From Ligilactobacillus salitolerans (GTDB lineage Bacteria; Bacillota; Bacilli; Lactobacillales; Lactobacillaceae): a DNA stretch of 64,000 bases. The translations under genes and the position numbers were made by a program. The DNA is taken from NCBI RefSeq assembly GCF_003864415.1, contig NZ_BFFP01000007.1, forward strand, positions 1 through 64,000, in the 5' to 3' direction. Positions 32,987 to 42,017 of this stretch are shown in pieces. The notes beneath the pieces were generated by a model. The model worked only from the letters and a program-made list of their open reading frames with translations, made no database searches and was not told the origin of the DNA. The stretch's first letter is position 1; each line of letters starts with the position of its first letter.

Positions 32987-34171
32987 TTATTCTGCAAAGT
33001 CGTGCATGGAATCGCGATAGATCTGGATCGCATCTTGTTCAGTGACTGGGACATAGGCATTAGTGTCCAAGCTTCCACCAGCCACAGCGGCCTTAGCCAT
33101 GTCAGCGAACTTACTGTCATCAGTGATCCCAACATCCGGCAGCGTCATTTCTGAGTTGAGAGACTTGAGCCAGTCATGAGTCCGGCGGATCGAGTTTTCT
33201 GCCAGTTCCATGTCGTCGTAACCATACTGATCCCAGACAGCCCGGGCAAAACGGGCAAATAACGGTTTACTTTCTTCATTTAGCGCGAATTTCATCCAAC
33301 GCGGAGTCAGGATCGCTAAGCCGATCCCATGGGTGATGTCATACTGGGCGGAGAGTTCATGCTCCAATGGGTGCACGGTCCAGTGATTGACTGTTCCTAA
33401 ACCAACGATGCCATTTAAAGCCATCGTGGCTGCCCACATCAGATTAGCCCGCGCGTCATAATTTTCTGGTTCCTTGACCGCGATCGGAGCCCATTTGATA
33501 ACTGTCCGCATTAACCCTTCGATCATACTCTTGGAAACGTCATTGTTTTCAGCCGTGTCAAAATATTGTTCGCACAGATGGCTGAAAATGTCGCTGGCGC
33601 CAGCAGCAGTCTGCCTGGTTGGGACCGTATAAGTCAAAGTCGGATCCAAGAAGGAAACAGCCGGTGAATTCGGTCCCTGAGTGCCTTTTTTCTGCGGGAT
33701 CGTTGGGTCGGAGATGACCGAACCGAAGTTCATCTCGGAACCAGTGGCAGCTAAGGTCAAAATATCAACGACCGGCAGCTGAGCGAGATCCTGGCGTTTA
33801 GCCGGGCTGATAACTAAGTCCCAAGGATCGCCTTTGTAATAAGCTGCTGAGGCGATCACTTTAGCTGCATCGATCACTGAACCGCCTCCGACCGCAAGGA
33901 TCACGTCGATCTGATGGTCTTTAGCCAGCTTTTGGCCTTCGCGGATGGAAGAAATCTTCGGGTTAGGCTCGATCCCTGGTAATTCAGTGACATTTAGGTC
34001 TTTTAATAAACCAAGCACACGATCGTAGAGACCAGTTTGCTTGAGAGAATGACCGCCATAGACTAGCAAGACGTTTGTGCCGTACTGGTGTAAGACATCA
34101 TAGAGTTCGTTGTCGATGTGTCCGCGGCCAAATCTAATATCCGTCTGATTGTGGAAAGTAAAATCTAACAA
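32987..34171 (-). CDS. Iron-containing alcohol dehydrogenase, BdhA/YugJ type
   Basis: 394 residues. TTG 34171 is the start, with GGGAGG eight bases before, giving LDFTFHNQTDIRFGRG at the N-terminus as in butanol-dehydrogenase-like enzymes. AVGGGSVIDAAKVIA near 93 binds the cofactor; TLAATGSEMNFG, VNHWTVHPLEHELSAQ and ITHGIGLAILTP carry the metal-ligand region with its Asp/His residues. The class normally uses NADPH to reduce aldehydes. It is the third metal-dependent dehydrogenase of the window. The gene stands alone with its own terminator. Confidence 0.85.
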   Translation of the reverse strand: MLDFTFHNQTDIRFGRGHIDNELYDVLHQYGTNVLLVYGGHSLKQTGLYDRVLGLLKDLNVTELPGIEPNPKISSIREGQKLAKDHQIDVILAVGGGSVIDAAKVIASAAYYKGDPWDLVISPAKRQDLAQLPVVDILTLAATGSEMNFGSVISDPTIPQKKGTQGPNSPAVSFLDPTLTYTVPTRQTAAGASDIFSHLCEQYFDTAENNDVSKSMIEGLMRTVIKWAPIAVKEPENYDARANLMWAATMALNGIVGLGTVNHWTVHPLEHELSAQYDITHGIGLAILTPRWMKFALNEESKPLFARFARAVWDQYGYDDMELAENSIRRTHDWLKSLNSEMTLPDVGITDDSKFADMAKAAVAGGSLDTNAYVPVTEQDAIQIYRDSMHDFAE

Positions 34172-34334
34172 ATAAGTTTCCTCCCTTAAATTAAGCTCCA
34201 TTCAAGCTTTAAAGCTTGACACGACCTTATTATATGAAAAATTCAGGCCTTAATTCAAGCAAAGACAAACATTGTTAGATATTAGTATCTATTGTAGTAT
34301 CAAGGTGAGAATAAAATGTGAGGGGTTAGATCGG

Positions 34335-34970
34335 ATGAAAGCTTTTGTTTTTGATATGGACGGGGTGCTGGTCGATAGTGAGCGCTACTTTTTCCAGCTC
34401 AAGCGCCAATTTTTGCATGAAATAGGTGAGAGACCGGCTGTTGATAATGTGACAGAAGTGGTGGGCTTATCGGCAGACAGCGGCTGGGCCAAGTTTGTGC
34501 CGCAAGATGATAAACGCTCCAAGTTACGGCCGCTTTATGAAGAATATAAAAAGGAGCACCTTATTGATTATACCAAGTATTTGAATGCTGACGTGCCGGA
34601 ATTTTTAGCAGACCTTAAAGCTGATGGTCAGGTGATTGCCTTGGCCTCGGCGGGATATTTGAGCAATATCAAGCAGATGCTGCGGCAATGCGAGCTGGAT
34701 CATTATTTTTCTTCGGTCATGAGCGGTGAACATCTCAAGGCCAATAAGCCGGCGCCGGATATTTATCTGCAAAGCGCCCAAAAACTGGGCTTTTCTCCAG
34801 CCGAATGTGTGGCGGTAGAAGACAGTCCTGTTGGGATCCAGGCTGCCAAAAGCGCGGGTCTGGAAACTTGGGCAGTTAAATATCCATACTACCAGTTAGA
34901 CCAGCACCAGGCTGACCGGGTATTTCGCGGCTTTGGAGCAATGCGCGACTTCTATCAAAAATTAAGGTAA
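34335..34970 (+). CDS. HAD superfamily hydrolase, beta-phosphoglucomutase-like
   Basis: 211 residues. Motif I FDMDGVLVDSE near residue 6, motif II VIALASAGYLSN near 100, Lys of motif III in KANKPAPDIYL near 137, and motif IV VAVEDSPVGIQAAKSAG near 160 are all present. The helical cap is inserted after motif I, as in the beta-PGM/phosphatase subgroup. It acts on a small sugar phosphate in the cytoplasm; the substrate is unknown. ATG 34335 follows AGGGG by nine bases; upstream in-frame codons lack a site. A hairpin follows at 34998. Confidence 0.8.
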   Translation: MKAFVFDMDGVLVDSERYFFQLKRQFLHEIGERPAVDNVTEVVGLSADSGWAKFVPQDDKRSKLRPLYEEYKKEHLIDYTKYLNADVPEFLADLKADGQVIALASAGYLSNIKQMLRQCELDHYFSSVMSGEHLKANKPAPDIYLQSAQKLGFSPAECVAVEDSPVGIQAAKSAGLETWAVKYPYYQLDQHQADRVFRGFGAMRDFYQKLR

Positions 34971-34997
34971 ATTAGGAAGACATACTATTAACTGACG

Positions 34998-35041
34998 AGT
35001 GCAAAAAACTGCTATGATAGACGCGTGCAGTTTTCTGCACT
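34998..35041 (+). promoter_or_regulatory. 15-bp inverted repeat, terminator or operator
   Basis: AGTGCAAAAAACTGC and GCAGTTTTCTGCACT are complementary at 14 of 15 positions around a 14-base spacer. The spacer holds TATGAT, a possible -10 element, and the second arm is followed by TATTTTTATT. It could end the HAD gene (28 bp upstream) or be an operator over the promoter of the ECF transporter operon (33 bp downstream). Confidence 0.5.
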
Positions 35042-35074
35042 TATTTTTATTATAAGAGAAAGAGGGAGTAGAAG

Positions 35075-35638
35075 ATGGCAGAAAAGAAGAAGACAGGCGG
35101 GCTTTCCGTTCAAGCAGTCGTTGCAACGGGGATCGGTATTGCAATCGTTTTTGTTTTGAAACGGTTTGTGCCGATCCCGACGGGGGTCCCGAATACGACA
35201 ATTGATCTGGGCGAGGCTTTTTTAGCTTTTCTAGGAGCGCTTTTTGGTCCGGCGGTTGGCGGTTTAACGGCTTTTTTCGCGCACTTATTTACCGATATGA
35301 CTTGGGGTGATCCGTGGTGGTCTTGGATCATCGCCGATGCGTTGTTTGGACTGGCGATCGGTTATTCTAGAAGCTTTCTTAAGATCAGGACAGAGCCGCT
35401 GACAACTGGAAAATTGGTCAAATTCAATGTTTTGCAGGTCGCAGCCAATATTGTCTGCTGGGGCTTGATCGCACCGTTAGGCGATATTTGGATCTATTCT
35501 CAGCCGGCGGGCAAGGTCTTTTTGCAGGGGGTCACGGCGACGATCACGAACGCATTGACGATCGGGATCATCGCGACCTTGTTGTTGATCGCATACGCTA
35601 AAACACAGGATCAAAATCAGAAATTAACAAAGGAATAA
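35075..35638 (+). CDS. ECF transporter substrate-binding (S) component, UPF0397 family
   Basis: 187 residues with five to six membrane helices. The N-terminal TGIGIAIVFVLKRFVPIP and IDLGEAFLAFLGALFGPAVG, then FAHLFTDMTWGDPWWSW, are typical of UPF0397/ECF S components. It captures a vitamin or similar small molecule outside the cell; the ligand of UPF0397 proteins is not established. It is followed within 2 bp by the ATPase and then the EcfT permease, so all three parts of a dedicated ECF (group I) importer are present. Good AGAGGGAG site. Confidence 0.8.
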   Translation: MAEKKKTGGLSVQAVVATGIGIAIVFVLKRFVPIPTGVPNTTIDLGEAFLAFLGALFGPAVGGLTAFFAHLFTDMTWGDPWWSWIIADALFGLAIGYSRSFLKIRTEPLTTGKLVKFNVLQVAANIVCWGLIAPLGDIWIYSQPAGKVFLQGVTATITNALTIGIIATLLLIAYAKTQDQNQKLTKE

Positions 35639-35640
35639 TT

Positions 35641-37365
35641 ATGAAGCAAGAAACGATGATCTCACTGCAGGATGTGAGTTTTCAGTACCGTAATCAAACT
35701 GAACCGACTTTAAAGCACATCGATCTGGAAGTTTGCCGCGGTCATAAAGTTTTGTTGACCGGTCCTTCCGGTTCAGGTAAATCGACTCTAGGTAATTTAC
35801 TCAATGGTGTGATCCCCGAAGAATTTCCTGGTGAACTGACTGGTCAGATCACGATCAACGGACATGCCGTTTCAGAGCTTGATCTGACGAGCCTTTCCTT
35901 TGAAGTAGGGACAGTTCTGCAAGATCCAGACGCGCAGTTTGTCGCTCTAACTGTTGCTGAGGATATGGCATTCGCCCTAGAAAATGACGCACAGCCGGTT
36001 TCCAAGCTCCATGCGCGGGTCAAGGAATGGGCGGAGATCTTGAAAATGCCGCAGCTTTTGGACCAAAAGCCCCAGGAACTTTCCGGCGGGCAAAAACAGC
36101 GGGTCGCCTTGGCTGGTGTGTTGATCGATAATGAGCCAATTCTACTTTTAGATGAACCGCTGGCTAACCTTGATCCGGCCGCCGGACGTGCATCTCTGGA
36201 ACTGCTTGATACCCTGGCAAAGGAGCGCAATTTGACGGTGCTTGTGATCGATCATCGCATCGAGGAAGCCTTGCAAATTCATTTTGACAAATTAGTGGTT
36301 TTGGCTGAAGGAGAAATTGTCGCTAACGACTCTCCCGATGAAGTGCTGCGCAGTGATGTCTTGCTGCGCAATGGTTTGCGTGAACCGCTATACGTGACAG
36401 CACTAAAAGATGCCGCTGTGGATCTCGCTGCTTTAAGTGATTTAGACGATCTTTTAGGTTTGCAGCTGGAAACAAAAGCGCAAAAAAAACTGCATTCTTG
36501 GCAAGCCCAACTGCCGGCTCCAAGCGCCAAAGAAAAGGGAGCACCTTTATTGAGCGGGCGTGGTTTGACTTTTGGCTATCCTGGCAAACCCGCGATTTTT
36601 CAAGACTTCGATTTTGAGATCCAAACAGGCGAAATGGCGGCCTTGGTCGGACAAAATGGGACCGGCAAAACGACCCTGATCAACTTGATCACGGGTTTCT
36701 TAAAACCGCAAGCCGGTTCTTTGACCTTAGCCGGCCGGCCACTTTTAGATTTGTCTGTCAAAGAACGAGCCGAAAAAATCGGCTATGTCTTGCAAGATCC
36801 CAATCAGATGATCTCGAAAACGAACGTTTCAGATGAAATCGCACTGGGCCTGGTTTTGCGTGGTGTCCCGGCAGCAGAACAAACCGCTCGTTTGGAAAAA
36901 ATTCTTCGTGTGACTGGCCTTTACCCTTACCGCCATTGGCCAATTTCTGCGCTGAGTTTTGGACAGAAAAAAAGGGTCACAATTGCTTCGGTCTTGGTTC
37001 TAGAACCGCAAGTTCTGATCTTAGATGAGCCGACTGCCGGTCAGGACCTGGCACATTACGCCAAAATGATGGACTTTTTACGGTTGATGAACGAGCAGCT
37101 GGGGGTGACAGTTTTAATGGTCACGCACGATATGAATTTGATGCTGAGTTATGCTGATCGCGCCCTTGTCTTGGATCAAGGACAGCTCTTGGCTCAGGCC
37201 GCGCCAGCACAAGTTTTAACTGATGCTCAGCTCATTAAACGAGCCCATTTATCGCAGCTTAGCCTGCAGGTGCTCGCTAACAAAAGCGGCATTACTGACG
37301 CGATCGGTTTTGCCGAAAAATTCACCATTCATGAAAGGAGCAAGGATAATGCACGCAGAGCTTGA
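35641..37365 (+). CDS. ECF transporter ATPase, two fused nucleotide-binding domains
   Basis: 574 residues with two ABC domains in one chain. Domain 1: Walker A LTGPSGSGKSTLGNL near 38, signature LSGGQKQRVALAG near 143, Walker B ILLLDEPLANLDP. Domain 2: Walker A LVGQNGTGKTTLIN near 338, signature LSFGQKKRVTIAS (Gly-Gly replaced by Phe-Gly), Walker B VLILDEPTAGQD. The pair replaces the separate EcfA and EcfA' subunits and powers the importer with the S component and EcfT encoded on either side. The end of the gene overlaps the permease start by 17 bp. Confidence 0.88.
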   Translation: MKQETMISLQDVSFQYRNQTEPTLKHIDLEVCRGHKVLLTGPSGSGKSTLGNLLNGVIPEEFPGELTGQITINGHAVSELDLTSLSFEVGTVLQDPDAQFVALTVAEDMAFALENDAQPVSKLHARVKEWAEILKMPQLLDQKPQELSGGQKQRVALAGVLIDNEPILLLDEPLANLDPAAGRASLELLDTLAKERNLTVLVIDHRIEEALQIHFDKLVVLAEGEIVANDSPDEVLRSDVLLRNGLREPLYVTALKDAAVDLAALSDLDDLLGLQLETKAQKKLHSWQAQLPAPSAKEKGAPLLSGRGLTFGYPGKPAIFQDFDFEIQTGEMAALVGQNGTGKTTLINLITGFLKPQAGSLTLAGRPLLDLSVKERAEKIGYVLQDPNQMISKTNVSDEIALGLVLRGVPAAEQTARLEKILRVTGLYPYRHWPISALSFGQKKRVTIASVLVLEPQVLILDEPTAGQDLAHYAKMMDFLRLMNEQLGVTVLMVTHDMNLMLSYADRALVLDQGQLLAQAAPAQVLTDAQLIKRAHLSQLSLQVLANKSGITDAIGFAEKFTIHERSKDNARRA

Positions 37366-38164
37366 AAAGCAAGGACCCTGGATCAGCCGGCTCTCCGGTA
37401 CGACTAAAATCGTGCTTCTGCTGGCTTTATCCGCGATCGGGATGGTGAGTTATGATACGCGTTACCTGGTTGTGCTGACGATTTTTGCGCTGATATTTTT
37501 CTACTCGGCGCGTTTAAAGTGGCGGCAAATCAAGGCTTTGGTCTACGCCATCGTTGGTTTTACCTTGCTGAATCTAGTGCTAGTTTATATTTTTAGCCCC
37601 CAGTATGGTACCCAGATCTATGGTTCCAGTCATATTTTGTTCGGGAGCGGCTTTTTAGCTGTCACAGCGGAGGAACTGTTCTATCTATTGAATATGACGC
37701 TCAAGTATATTTTTATCGTGCCGCTGATCTTGGCTTTCCTCTATACGACAGATCCGTCCGAATTAGCCGCCGGCATGAATAAAATTAAGATCCCTTATAA
37801 GGTCTGCTATGCCGTTGAGTTGTCATTGCGTTATATTCCGGATTTTTTGCGTGAATATCGCCAAATTAGTTTCGCACAACAGGCACGCGGTCTGGAAATT
37901 TCCAAAAAAGCTAATTTATGGCAGCGCGTCAAAGGAAGCTCGCAGATTTTGATCCCGCTGGTTTTCTCTTCTTTAGACCGGATCGAGGTCACGACGCGGG
38001 CGATGCGTTTGCGCCGCTTTGGTACACAAAAGAAACGTTCTTGGTACAAAGCCCATCCTTTATCCAAATTGGATTGGTTTTTGCTAGGGGTAACGGCACT
38101 TTTAGTGGTCTGCGGTATTTGGTTATTCCAGGTCGATCAAGGACGTTATTACGATCCTTTTTGA
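37349..38164 (+). CDS. ECF transporter transmembrane (T) component
   Basis: 271 residues with five membrane helices: IVLLLALSAIGMVSY, LVVLTIFALIFFYSA, ALVYAIVGFTLLNLVLVYIF, YIFIVPLILAFLYTT and WFLLGVTALLVVCGIWLF. Between the last two are the EcfT coupling helices, with QQARGLEISK and TTRAMRLRRFG, the Ala-Arg-Gly type motifs that contact the ATPase. ATG 37349, inside the ATPase gene, follows AAAGGAG by eight bases. An upstream frame extension of 42 codons has no ribosome site. A terminator follows at 38246. Confidence 0.82.
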   Translation: MHAELEKQGPWISRLSGTTKIVLLLALSAIGMVSYDTRYLVVLTIFALIFFYSARLKWRQIKALVYAIVGFTLLNLVLVYIFSPQYGTQIYGSSHILFGSGFLAVTAEELFYLLNMTLKYIFIVPLILAFLYTTDPSELAAGMNKIKIPYKVCYAVELSLRYIPDFLREYRQISFAQQARGLEISKKANLWQRVKGSSQILIPLVFSSLDRIEVTTRAMRLRRFGTQKKRSWYKAHPLSKLDWFLLGVTALLVVCGIWLFQVDQGRYYDPF

Positions 38165-38245
38165 CTCCTAAAGCGTCAAGAAAAACTCTGATTTTTTAAA
38201 AAAAATCACATAAAATTACTTTTTTAAAATATTTTTTGTAATATT

Positions 38246-38268
38246 AGGGCCTTTAAGGCTCTTTTTTG
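38246..38268 (+). terminator. Terminator of the ECF operon
   Basis: AGGGCC pairs with GGCTCT around TTTAA and is followed by six T. The rest of 38165-38526 is AT-rich; I see no gene and no certain promoter in it, though a TATACT stands at 38435. Confidence 0.55.
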
Positions 38269-38526
38269 TTATAAATGAAATGTTTGCCTGAAAGCTAGTA
38301 ACAACGCCTTTTTGCCAAACCGGCTAAGAGGTAGGCGGTGGAAAATTATTACGAAATGTTGCAAAAAAATGCTTTCTTTGCAAAATATCTGGATTTAGTA
38401 AAGACTTTGGAATTTTAATGTTACATTGTTTCGCTATACTAAGTGGCATTGAGCGATACGAATGTGTGGCAGGCGTGGGGATCTGTCACTAGGAAAAAGT
38501 AATTATTATAGGAGTGGACATAGATT

Positions 38527-39159
38527 ATGGATATGAAGAAGACAATGCTTTCTGTTACAGCCGCAGCAGGTTTACTTACAGCGGGATCCATCGCAGCGAA
38601 CGCCGATACAGTTACCGTAAAACCTGGTGATACAGTTTCCGGGATCGCTGCTGCACATAATACGACAGTTGCTGCAATCGAAAAAGCTAACAAATTGGCC
38701 GATGTGAACTTTATCTTGCCTGGTCAAAAATTAGATATTGATGCAGAAGGCAATGTGACTGTTGAAGCACAACCTCAAGCAACTCAATCTGTTCAAGCAC
38801 AGGCACCAGTGCAACAAGCACCGGTTCAGACTCAAGCTCCTGTTCAACAGAAGGCAGCTTCAACTTATCATGCAACAAAAGCTTATACTCAAAAGGCACA
38901 AACAACAACGCAAAGCAGCGTTAGCTTGTCTGGCTCAGAAACAGCAGCACGTCAATTTATCATGGCACGTGAATCAGGCGGCAATTACAATGCCAACAAC
39001 AGGGGCAAGTACATTGGTGCTTACCAGTTGTCAGCTGATAAGTTGAACGGCGACTACTCCAGAGCTAACCAGGATCGTGTGGCTAACCAATATGTTCAAA
39101 GCAGATACGGTTCATGGGTCAACGCACAAAAATACTGGAACCAGCATCATTCATACTAA
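38527..39159 (+). CDS. apf: LysM-domain secreted protein, aggregation-promoting-factor type
   Basis: 210 residues. Signal peptide (MKKTMLSVTAAAGLLTAGSI, cleavage near ANA-DT), one LysM domain (VTVKPGDTVSGIAAAHNTTV to LPGQKLDI, about 28-75), a low-complexity linker of Gln, Ala, Pro and Val (about 78-135), and a C-terminal domain with ARESGGNYNANNRGKYIGAY and YGSWVNAQKYWNQHHSY, the Apf end domain of lactobacilli. It binds peptidoglycan outside the cell and is usually abundant, affecting cell shape or aggregation. ATG 38527 or 38533 could be the start. Its own terminator follows. Confidence 0.82.
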   Translation: MDMKKTMLSVTAAAGLLTAGSIAANADTVTVKPGDTVSGIAAAHNTTVAAIEKANKLADVNFILPGQKLDIDAEGNVTVEAQPQATQSVQAQAPVQQAPVQTQAPVQQKAASTYHATKAYTQKAQTTTQSSVSLSGSETAARQFIMARESGGNYNANNRGKYIGAYQLSADKLNGDYSRANQDRVANQYVQSRYGSWVNAQKYWNQHHSY

Positions 39160-39182
39160 AATTAATTAAATTAGATATTACA

Positions 39183-39214
39183 GGGCACGGCTTCGGATGA
39201 GGTCGTGCTTTTTT
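39183..39214 (+). terminator. apf terminator
   Basis: GGGCACGGC and GTCGTGCTT form the stem, followed by six T. Confidence 0.65.
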
Positions 39215-39258
39215 GAGTTCAGTTTAGCTGTTTCTGGTAAAATCAGTGTTTGCGAAAA

Positions 39259-39399
39259 GTAGGCGGAGAAAAGCAGCTAAACTCCTCCAAGATGAGCGAA
39301 GTAGGCGGAGAAAAACGGCTAAACTTCTCCAAGATGTACGGAGTAGGTGGAGAATAACAGCTAAACTCGCGTAAGTCAGTCAAAGTAACGCGAGTTTAG
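39259..39399 (+). repeat. Three 42-bp tandem units and a hairpin
   Basis: Units start GTAGGCGGAG at 39259 and 39301 and GTAGGTGGAG at 39343, each followed by AGCTAAACT-like text and CTCC, able to pair GGNGGAG with CTNCTCC. The last unit runs into CTAAACTCGCG...CGCGAGTTTAG (39361-39399), a hairpin close to the one at 23855. The array follows the apf terminator. The remaining bases up to 39518 are the queG promoter area. Confidence 0.75.
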
Positions 39400-39518
39400 C
39401 CGGACATAACTTTTTGCTTGAACAGCGAGTGAATTTTTGCAAGAAATATTTTAATTTTTGTGGATTTCCATTGTATAATTAGCCTATAAGGCACTACATA
39501 ATACGAGGAGGTGGGCAG

Positions 39519-40679
39519 ATGGCAAATGCAGCACTAAAAGAGCAGATCATCGCAGCTAGTCAGAAGATCGGCATCGATAAGATCGGCTTTACAACTGCCG
39601 ACGATTTTGAACATCTTCGCCCCAGTTTAGTTGCCCAGAAAGCCGCGGGGCATACTTCGGGATTTGAACACCAGAATTTAGATGAACGGCTTGATCCTGC
39701 CTTGATCTTTGACCAGCCGCGGTCGATCATTGCGATCGCGCTGGCTTACCCGACTAAATTACAGCAAAGACCGCCAAAGACTAAGTACAAGCGGGGACAC
39801 TTCGCGCGAGCTTCATGGGGAAACGACTATCACGATATTTTGCGCCAGAAGATGGCTGATTTGATCGAGCAGATCAAGGTGCTCGCCGGAGAGCAAGTTA
39901 CTTTTAAACCGATGGTCGACACGGGTGAGCTGATCGATGTTGCTGTTGCTCAGCGCGCGGGTCTGGGTTTTATCGGCAAAAATGGTCTGCTGATCACCGA
40001 AGAATTCGGCTCATTTGTATACTTAGGCGAGATCATTACCAACATTGAATTTGAACCTGATCAGCCGCAAGAAAGTCAGTGCGGTGACTGTACGCGCTGC
40101 ATTGATTACTGTCCGCCAGGGGCTTTACTGGGTGATGGCCGTTTGGATGCCCAGAAATGTTTATCATACCAGACGCAAACCAAGGGTTTGATGGATGAAC
40201 AGTATCGCCCGCTGATCCGCAATGTGATCTACGGGTGTGATATCTGTCAAATGGTCTGTCCGTTCAATCGGGGCAAGAATTTCCATTTTCATCCTGAAAT
40301 GGAACCCGATCCAGACAAAGTTTCGCCTGAATTAGTGCCGCTCTTGACGATCTCTAACAAGCAATTTAAAGCAGAATTCGGCCCGATGGCGGGTTCGTGG
40401 CGGGGTAAAAAGCCTTTGCAGCGCAATGCCCTGATCGCCTTAGCGAACCTCGGCGACCGCAGCGCGATCCCCGAAATCCTGCAGGTGGTCGAACAAGACC
40501 CGCGTCCTGTGATCAGAGCGACGGGCGCCTATGCACTTGGTCGTTTGGTACGTGACTACAATCCTGAAATTAGCGGCTTTTTGCAGCAAAAACTGCAGCA
40601 AGAAGAGGATGCTGGGTTAGCAGACGAGTATTTGCGTGAGTATCGGGCGGCGATCCGCAAAATTAATGCATTACAATAA
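39519..40679 (+). CDS. queG: Epoxyqueuosine reductase
   Basis: 386 residues. The cobalamin-binding N-terminal half is followed by two 4Fe-4S clusters: [16 protein letters not shown] near 188 and [15 protein letters not shown] near 238. The C-terminal ~100 residues form HEAT-like helices ([20 protein letters not shown]). QueG reduces epoxyqueuosine to queuosine in the wobble position of tRNA, using cobalamin. The ATG has a GAGGAGG site. The lipoprotein gene follows by 21 bp, perhaps in one transcript. Confidence 0.92.
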   Translation: MANAALKEQIIAASQKIGIDKIGFTTADDFEHLRPSLVAQKAAGHTSGFEHQNLDERLDPALIFDQPRSIIAIALAYPTKLQQRPPKTKYKRGHFARASWGNDYHDILRQKMADLIEQIKVLAGEQVTFKPMVDTGELIDVAVAQRAGLGFIGKNGLLITEEFGSFVYLGEIITNIEFEPDQPQESQCGDCTRCIDYCPPGALLGDGRLDAQKCLSYQTQTKGLMDEQYRPLIRNVIYGCDICQMVCPFNRGKNFHFHPEMEPDPDKVSPELVPLLTISNKQFKAEFGPMAGSWRGKKPLQRNALIALANLGDRSAIPEILQVVEQDPRPVIRATGAYALGRLVRDYNPEISGFLQQKLQQEEDAGLADEYLREYRAAIRKINALQ

Positions 40680-40700
40680 CATCGAAGGAGCTGGGGGAGC

Positions 40701-41075
40701 TTGAATAAAAAAATTGTTTTAGTAATGGGATTGTTGATGGCATTGCTTTTGACGGGTTGCGCTAATACTGGGCAAGAACAGGATCCTAATCAAGCGCGGG
40801 TGGTTTATCAGCTGAAGTCAGGCGATAAGAAACTTGCACAAAAGAAGATCACCGTTGAAAAAGGCTCCAAGGTAGTGACTGGTTTGAAAAAAGCCTGGTC
40901 GGTCAAATTACAAAACGGGATGGTCACGCAAATCGATGGGCACGCGCAAGACCCTGACCGTGATCGTTATTGGACCTATGAAATTAATGGCAAGGAAGCC
41001 AAGAAAGGTGTTAACCAGCAAAAGGTTTACGATCAAGATAAAATTGTTTTTACTCTGAAAGATATTTCGCAATAA
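40701..41075 (+). CDS. DUF4430 lipoprotein
   Basis: 124 residues. TTG start with AAGGAG ten bases before. A lipoprotein signal: KKIVLVMGLLMALLL then LTGC, with lipidation at Cys21. The outer domain has WSVKLQNGMVTQIDGHAQDP, DRYWTYEINGKEAKKGV and DKIVFTL, the DUF4430 pattern shared with cobalamin-binding transcobalamin-like domains. Placed behind queG, a cobalamin enzyme, it could help capture a corrinoid, but that link is only inference. Terminator follows directly. Confidence 0.72.
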   Translation: MNKKIVLVMGLLMALLLTGCANTGQEQDPNQARVVYQLKSGDKKLAQKKITVEKGSKVVTGLKKAWSVKLQNGMVTQIDGHAQDPDRDRYWTYEINGKEAKKGVNQQKVYDQDKIVFTLKDISQ

Positions 41076-41083
41076 TTCATTCG

Positions 41084-41120
41084 ATCATGTTAGCCTTTTT
41101 GCTGCTAACATGATTTTTTT
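41084..41120 (+). terminator. Terminator after the lipoprotein gene
   Basis: ATCATGTTAGC pairs with GCTAACATGAT, followed by seven T. Confidence 0.8.
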
Positions 41121-41196
41121 GAGTTCTTTTTTTTGAAAAAAATGAGGCTTTAGTATTAAATGAAGGTAGTTTTTAGCATAAGGAAGGGATGGTGGC

Positions 41197-41916
41197 GTGA
41201 GCGTGATTACGATTGAAGGACCGATCGCGGCCGGTAAAACAAGTTTGACCGAACTGTTAAGCACTCGTTTAAATAGTACCCCGTTTTATGAACCGGTCTC
41301 CGACAATCCGGTCCTGCCGCTTTTTTACCAAGGCAACAAGGCTGTCGCTGCGGGCAAATGGAAGACGAACCCGTATGCTTTTTTGCTGCAGATTTTCTTT
41401 TTGAACCGCCGATTTAAGATGATCAAGCAGGCTTTTGCTGAAGCTAACAATGTTTTGGATCGTTCGATCTATACCGACGCGCTCTTTTGCAAGATGAATT
41501 ATGAGCGGGGCAACATGACTAAAGTCGAGTGGGAAACCTACCAGGAATTGCTGGCCAATATGTTAGAGGAACTGCCAAATGCAGCCCACAAGAAGGCTCC
41601 AGATCTGATGATCTATATCGATGTTTCTTATGAAACGATGCTGCACCGTATTAAGTTACGGGGGCGCGATTATGAGCTGCCCGCCCAAGATCCCAGCCTG
41701 GAAAGCTACTACCAGGACCTGCTTGAACGCTACCGGAGCTTTAAAAAGGGGTATCAGACTTCTCCCTTGCTGGTCTTAGATGGTGATCGTTATGATTTTG
41801 TCCATCAGCCAGCCCAGCGAGACGCGGTGCTCAGACAAATTTATACCAAATTAGCTCGTTTAGGCCAGCTCTCTGACCAAGAACACGAACATTTACTGGA
41901 AGAATTAACAAACTAA
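41197..41916 (+). CDS. Deoxynucleoside kinase (dAK/dGK type)
   Basis: 239 residues. P-loop ITIEGPIAAGKTSLTELL at 4-21, EPVSDNPVLPLFYQ near 35, the ERS-like substrate motif LDRSIYTDALF near 88, and the LID region RIKLRGRDYE near 150 follow the order of bacterial deoxyadenosine/deoxyguanosine kinases. It phosphorylates deoxynucleosides with ATP in the salvage pathway. In many lactobacilli two such genes lie together; here it is single. GTG start with AAGGAAGGGATG in front. Confidence 0.85.
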   Translation: MSVITIEGPIAAGKTSLTELLSTRLNSTPFYEPVSDNPVLPLFYQGNKAVAAGKWKTNPYAFLLQIFFLNRRFKMIKQAFAEANNVLDRSIYTDALFCKMNYERGNMTKVEWETYQELLANMLEELPNAAHKKAPDLMIYIDVSYETMLHRIKLRGRDYELPAQDPSLESYYQDLLERYRSFKKGYQTSPLLVLDGDRYDFVHQPAQRDAVLRQIYTKLARLGQLSDQEHEHLLEELTN

Positions 41917-42017
41917 ATATTTGAATTTAGGCTTACTATTTGTTAGAATTATTAAAATCAAAATACAAAAAGAAATTTGATCATAGTATCACAGATAAAA
42001 AAGGGGAGGTCTTTTAG

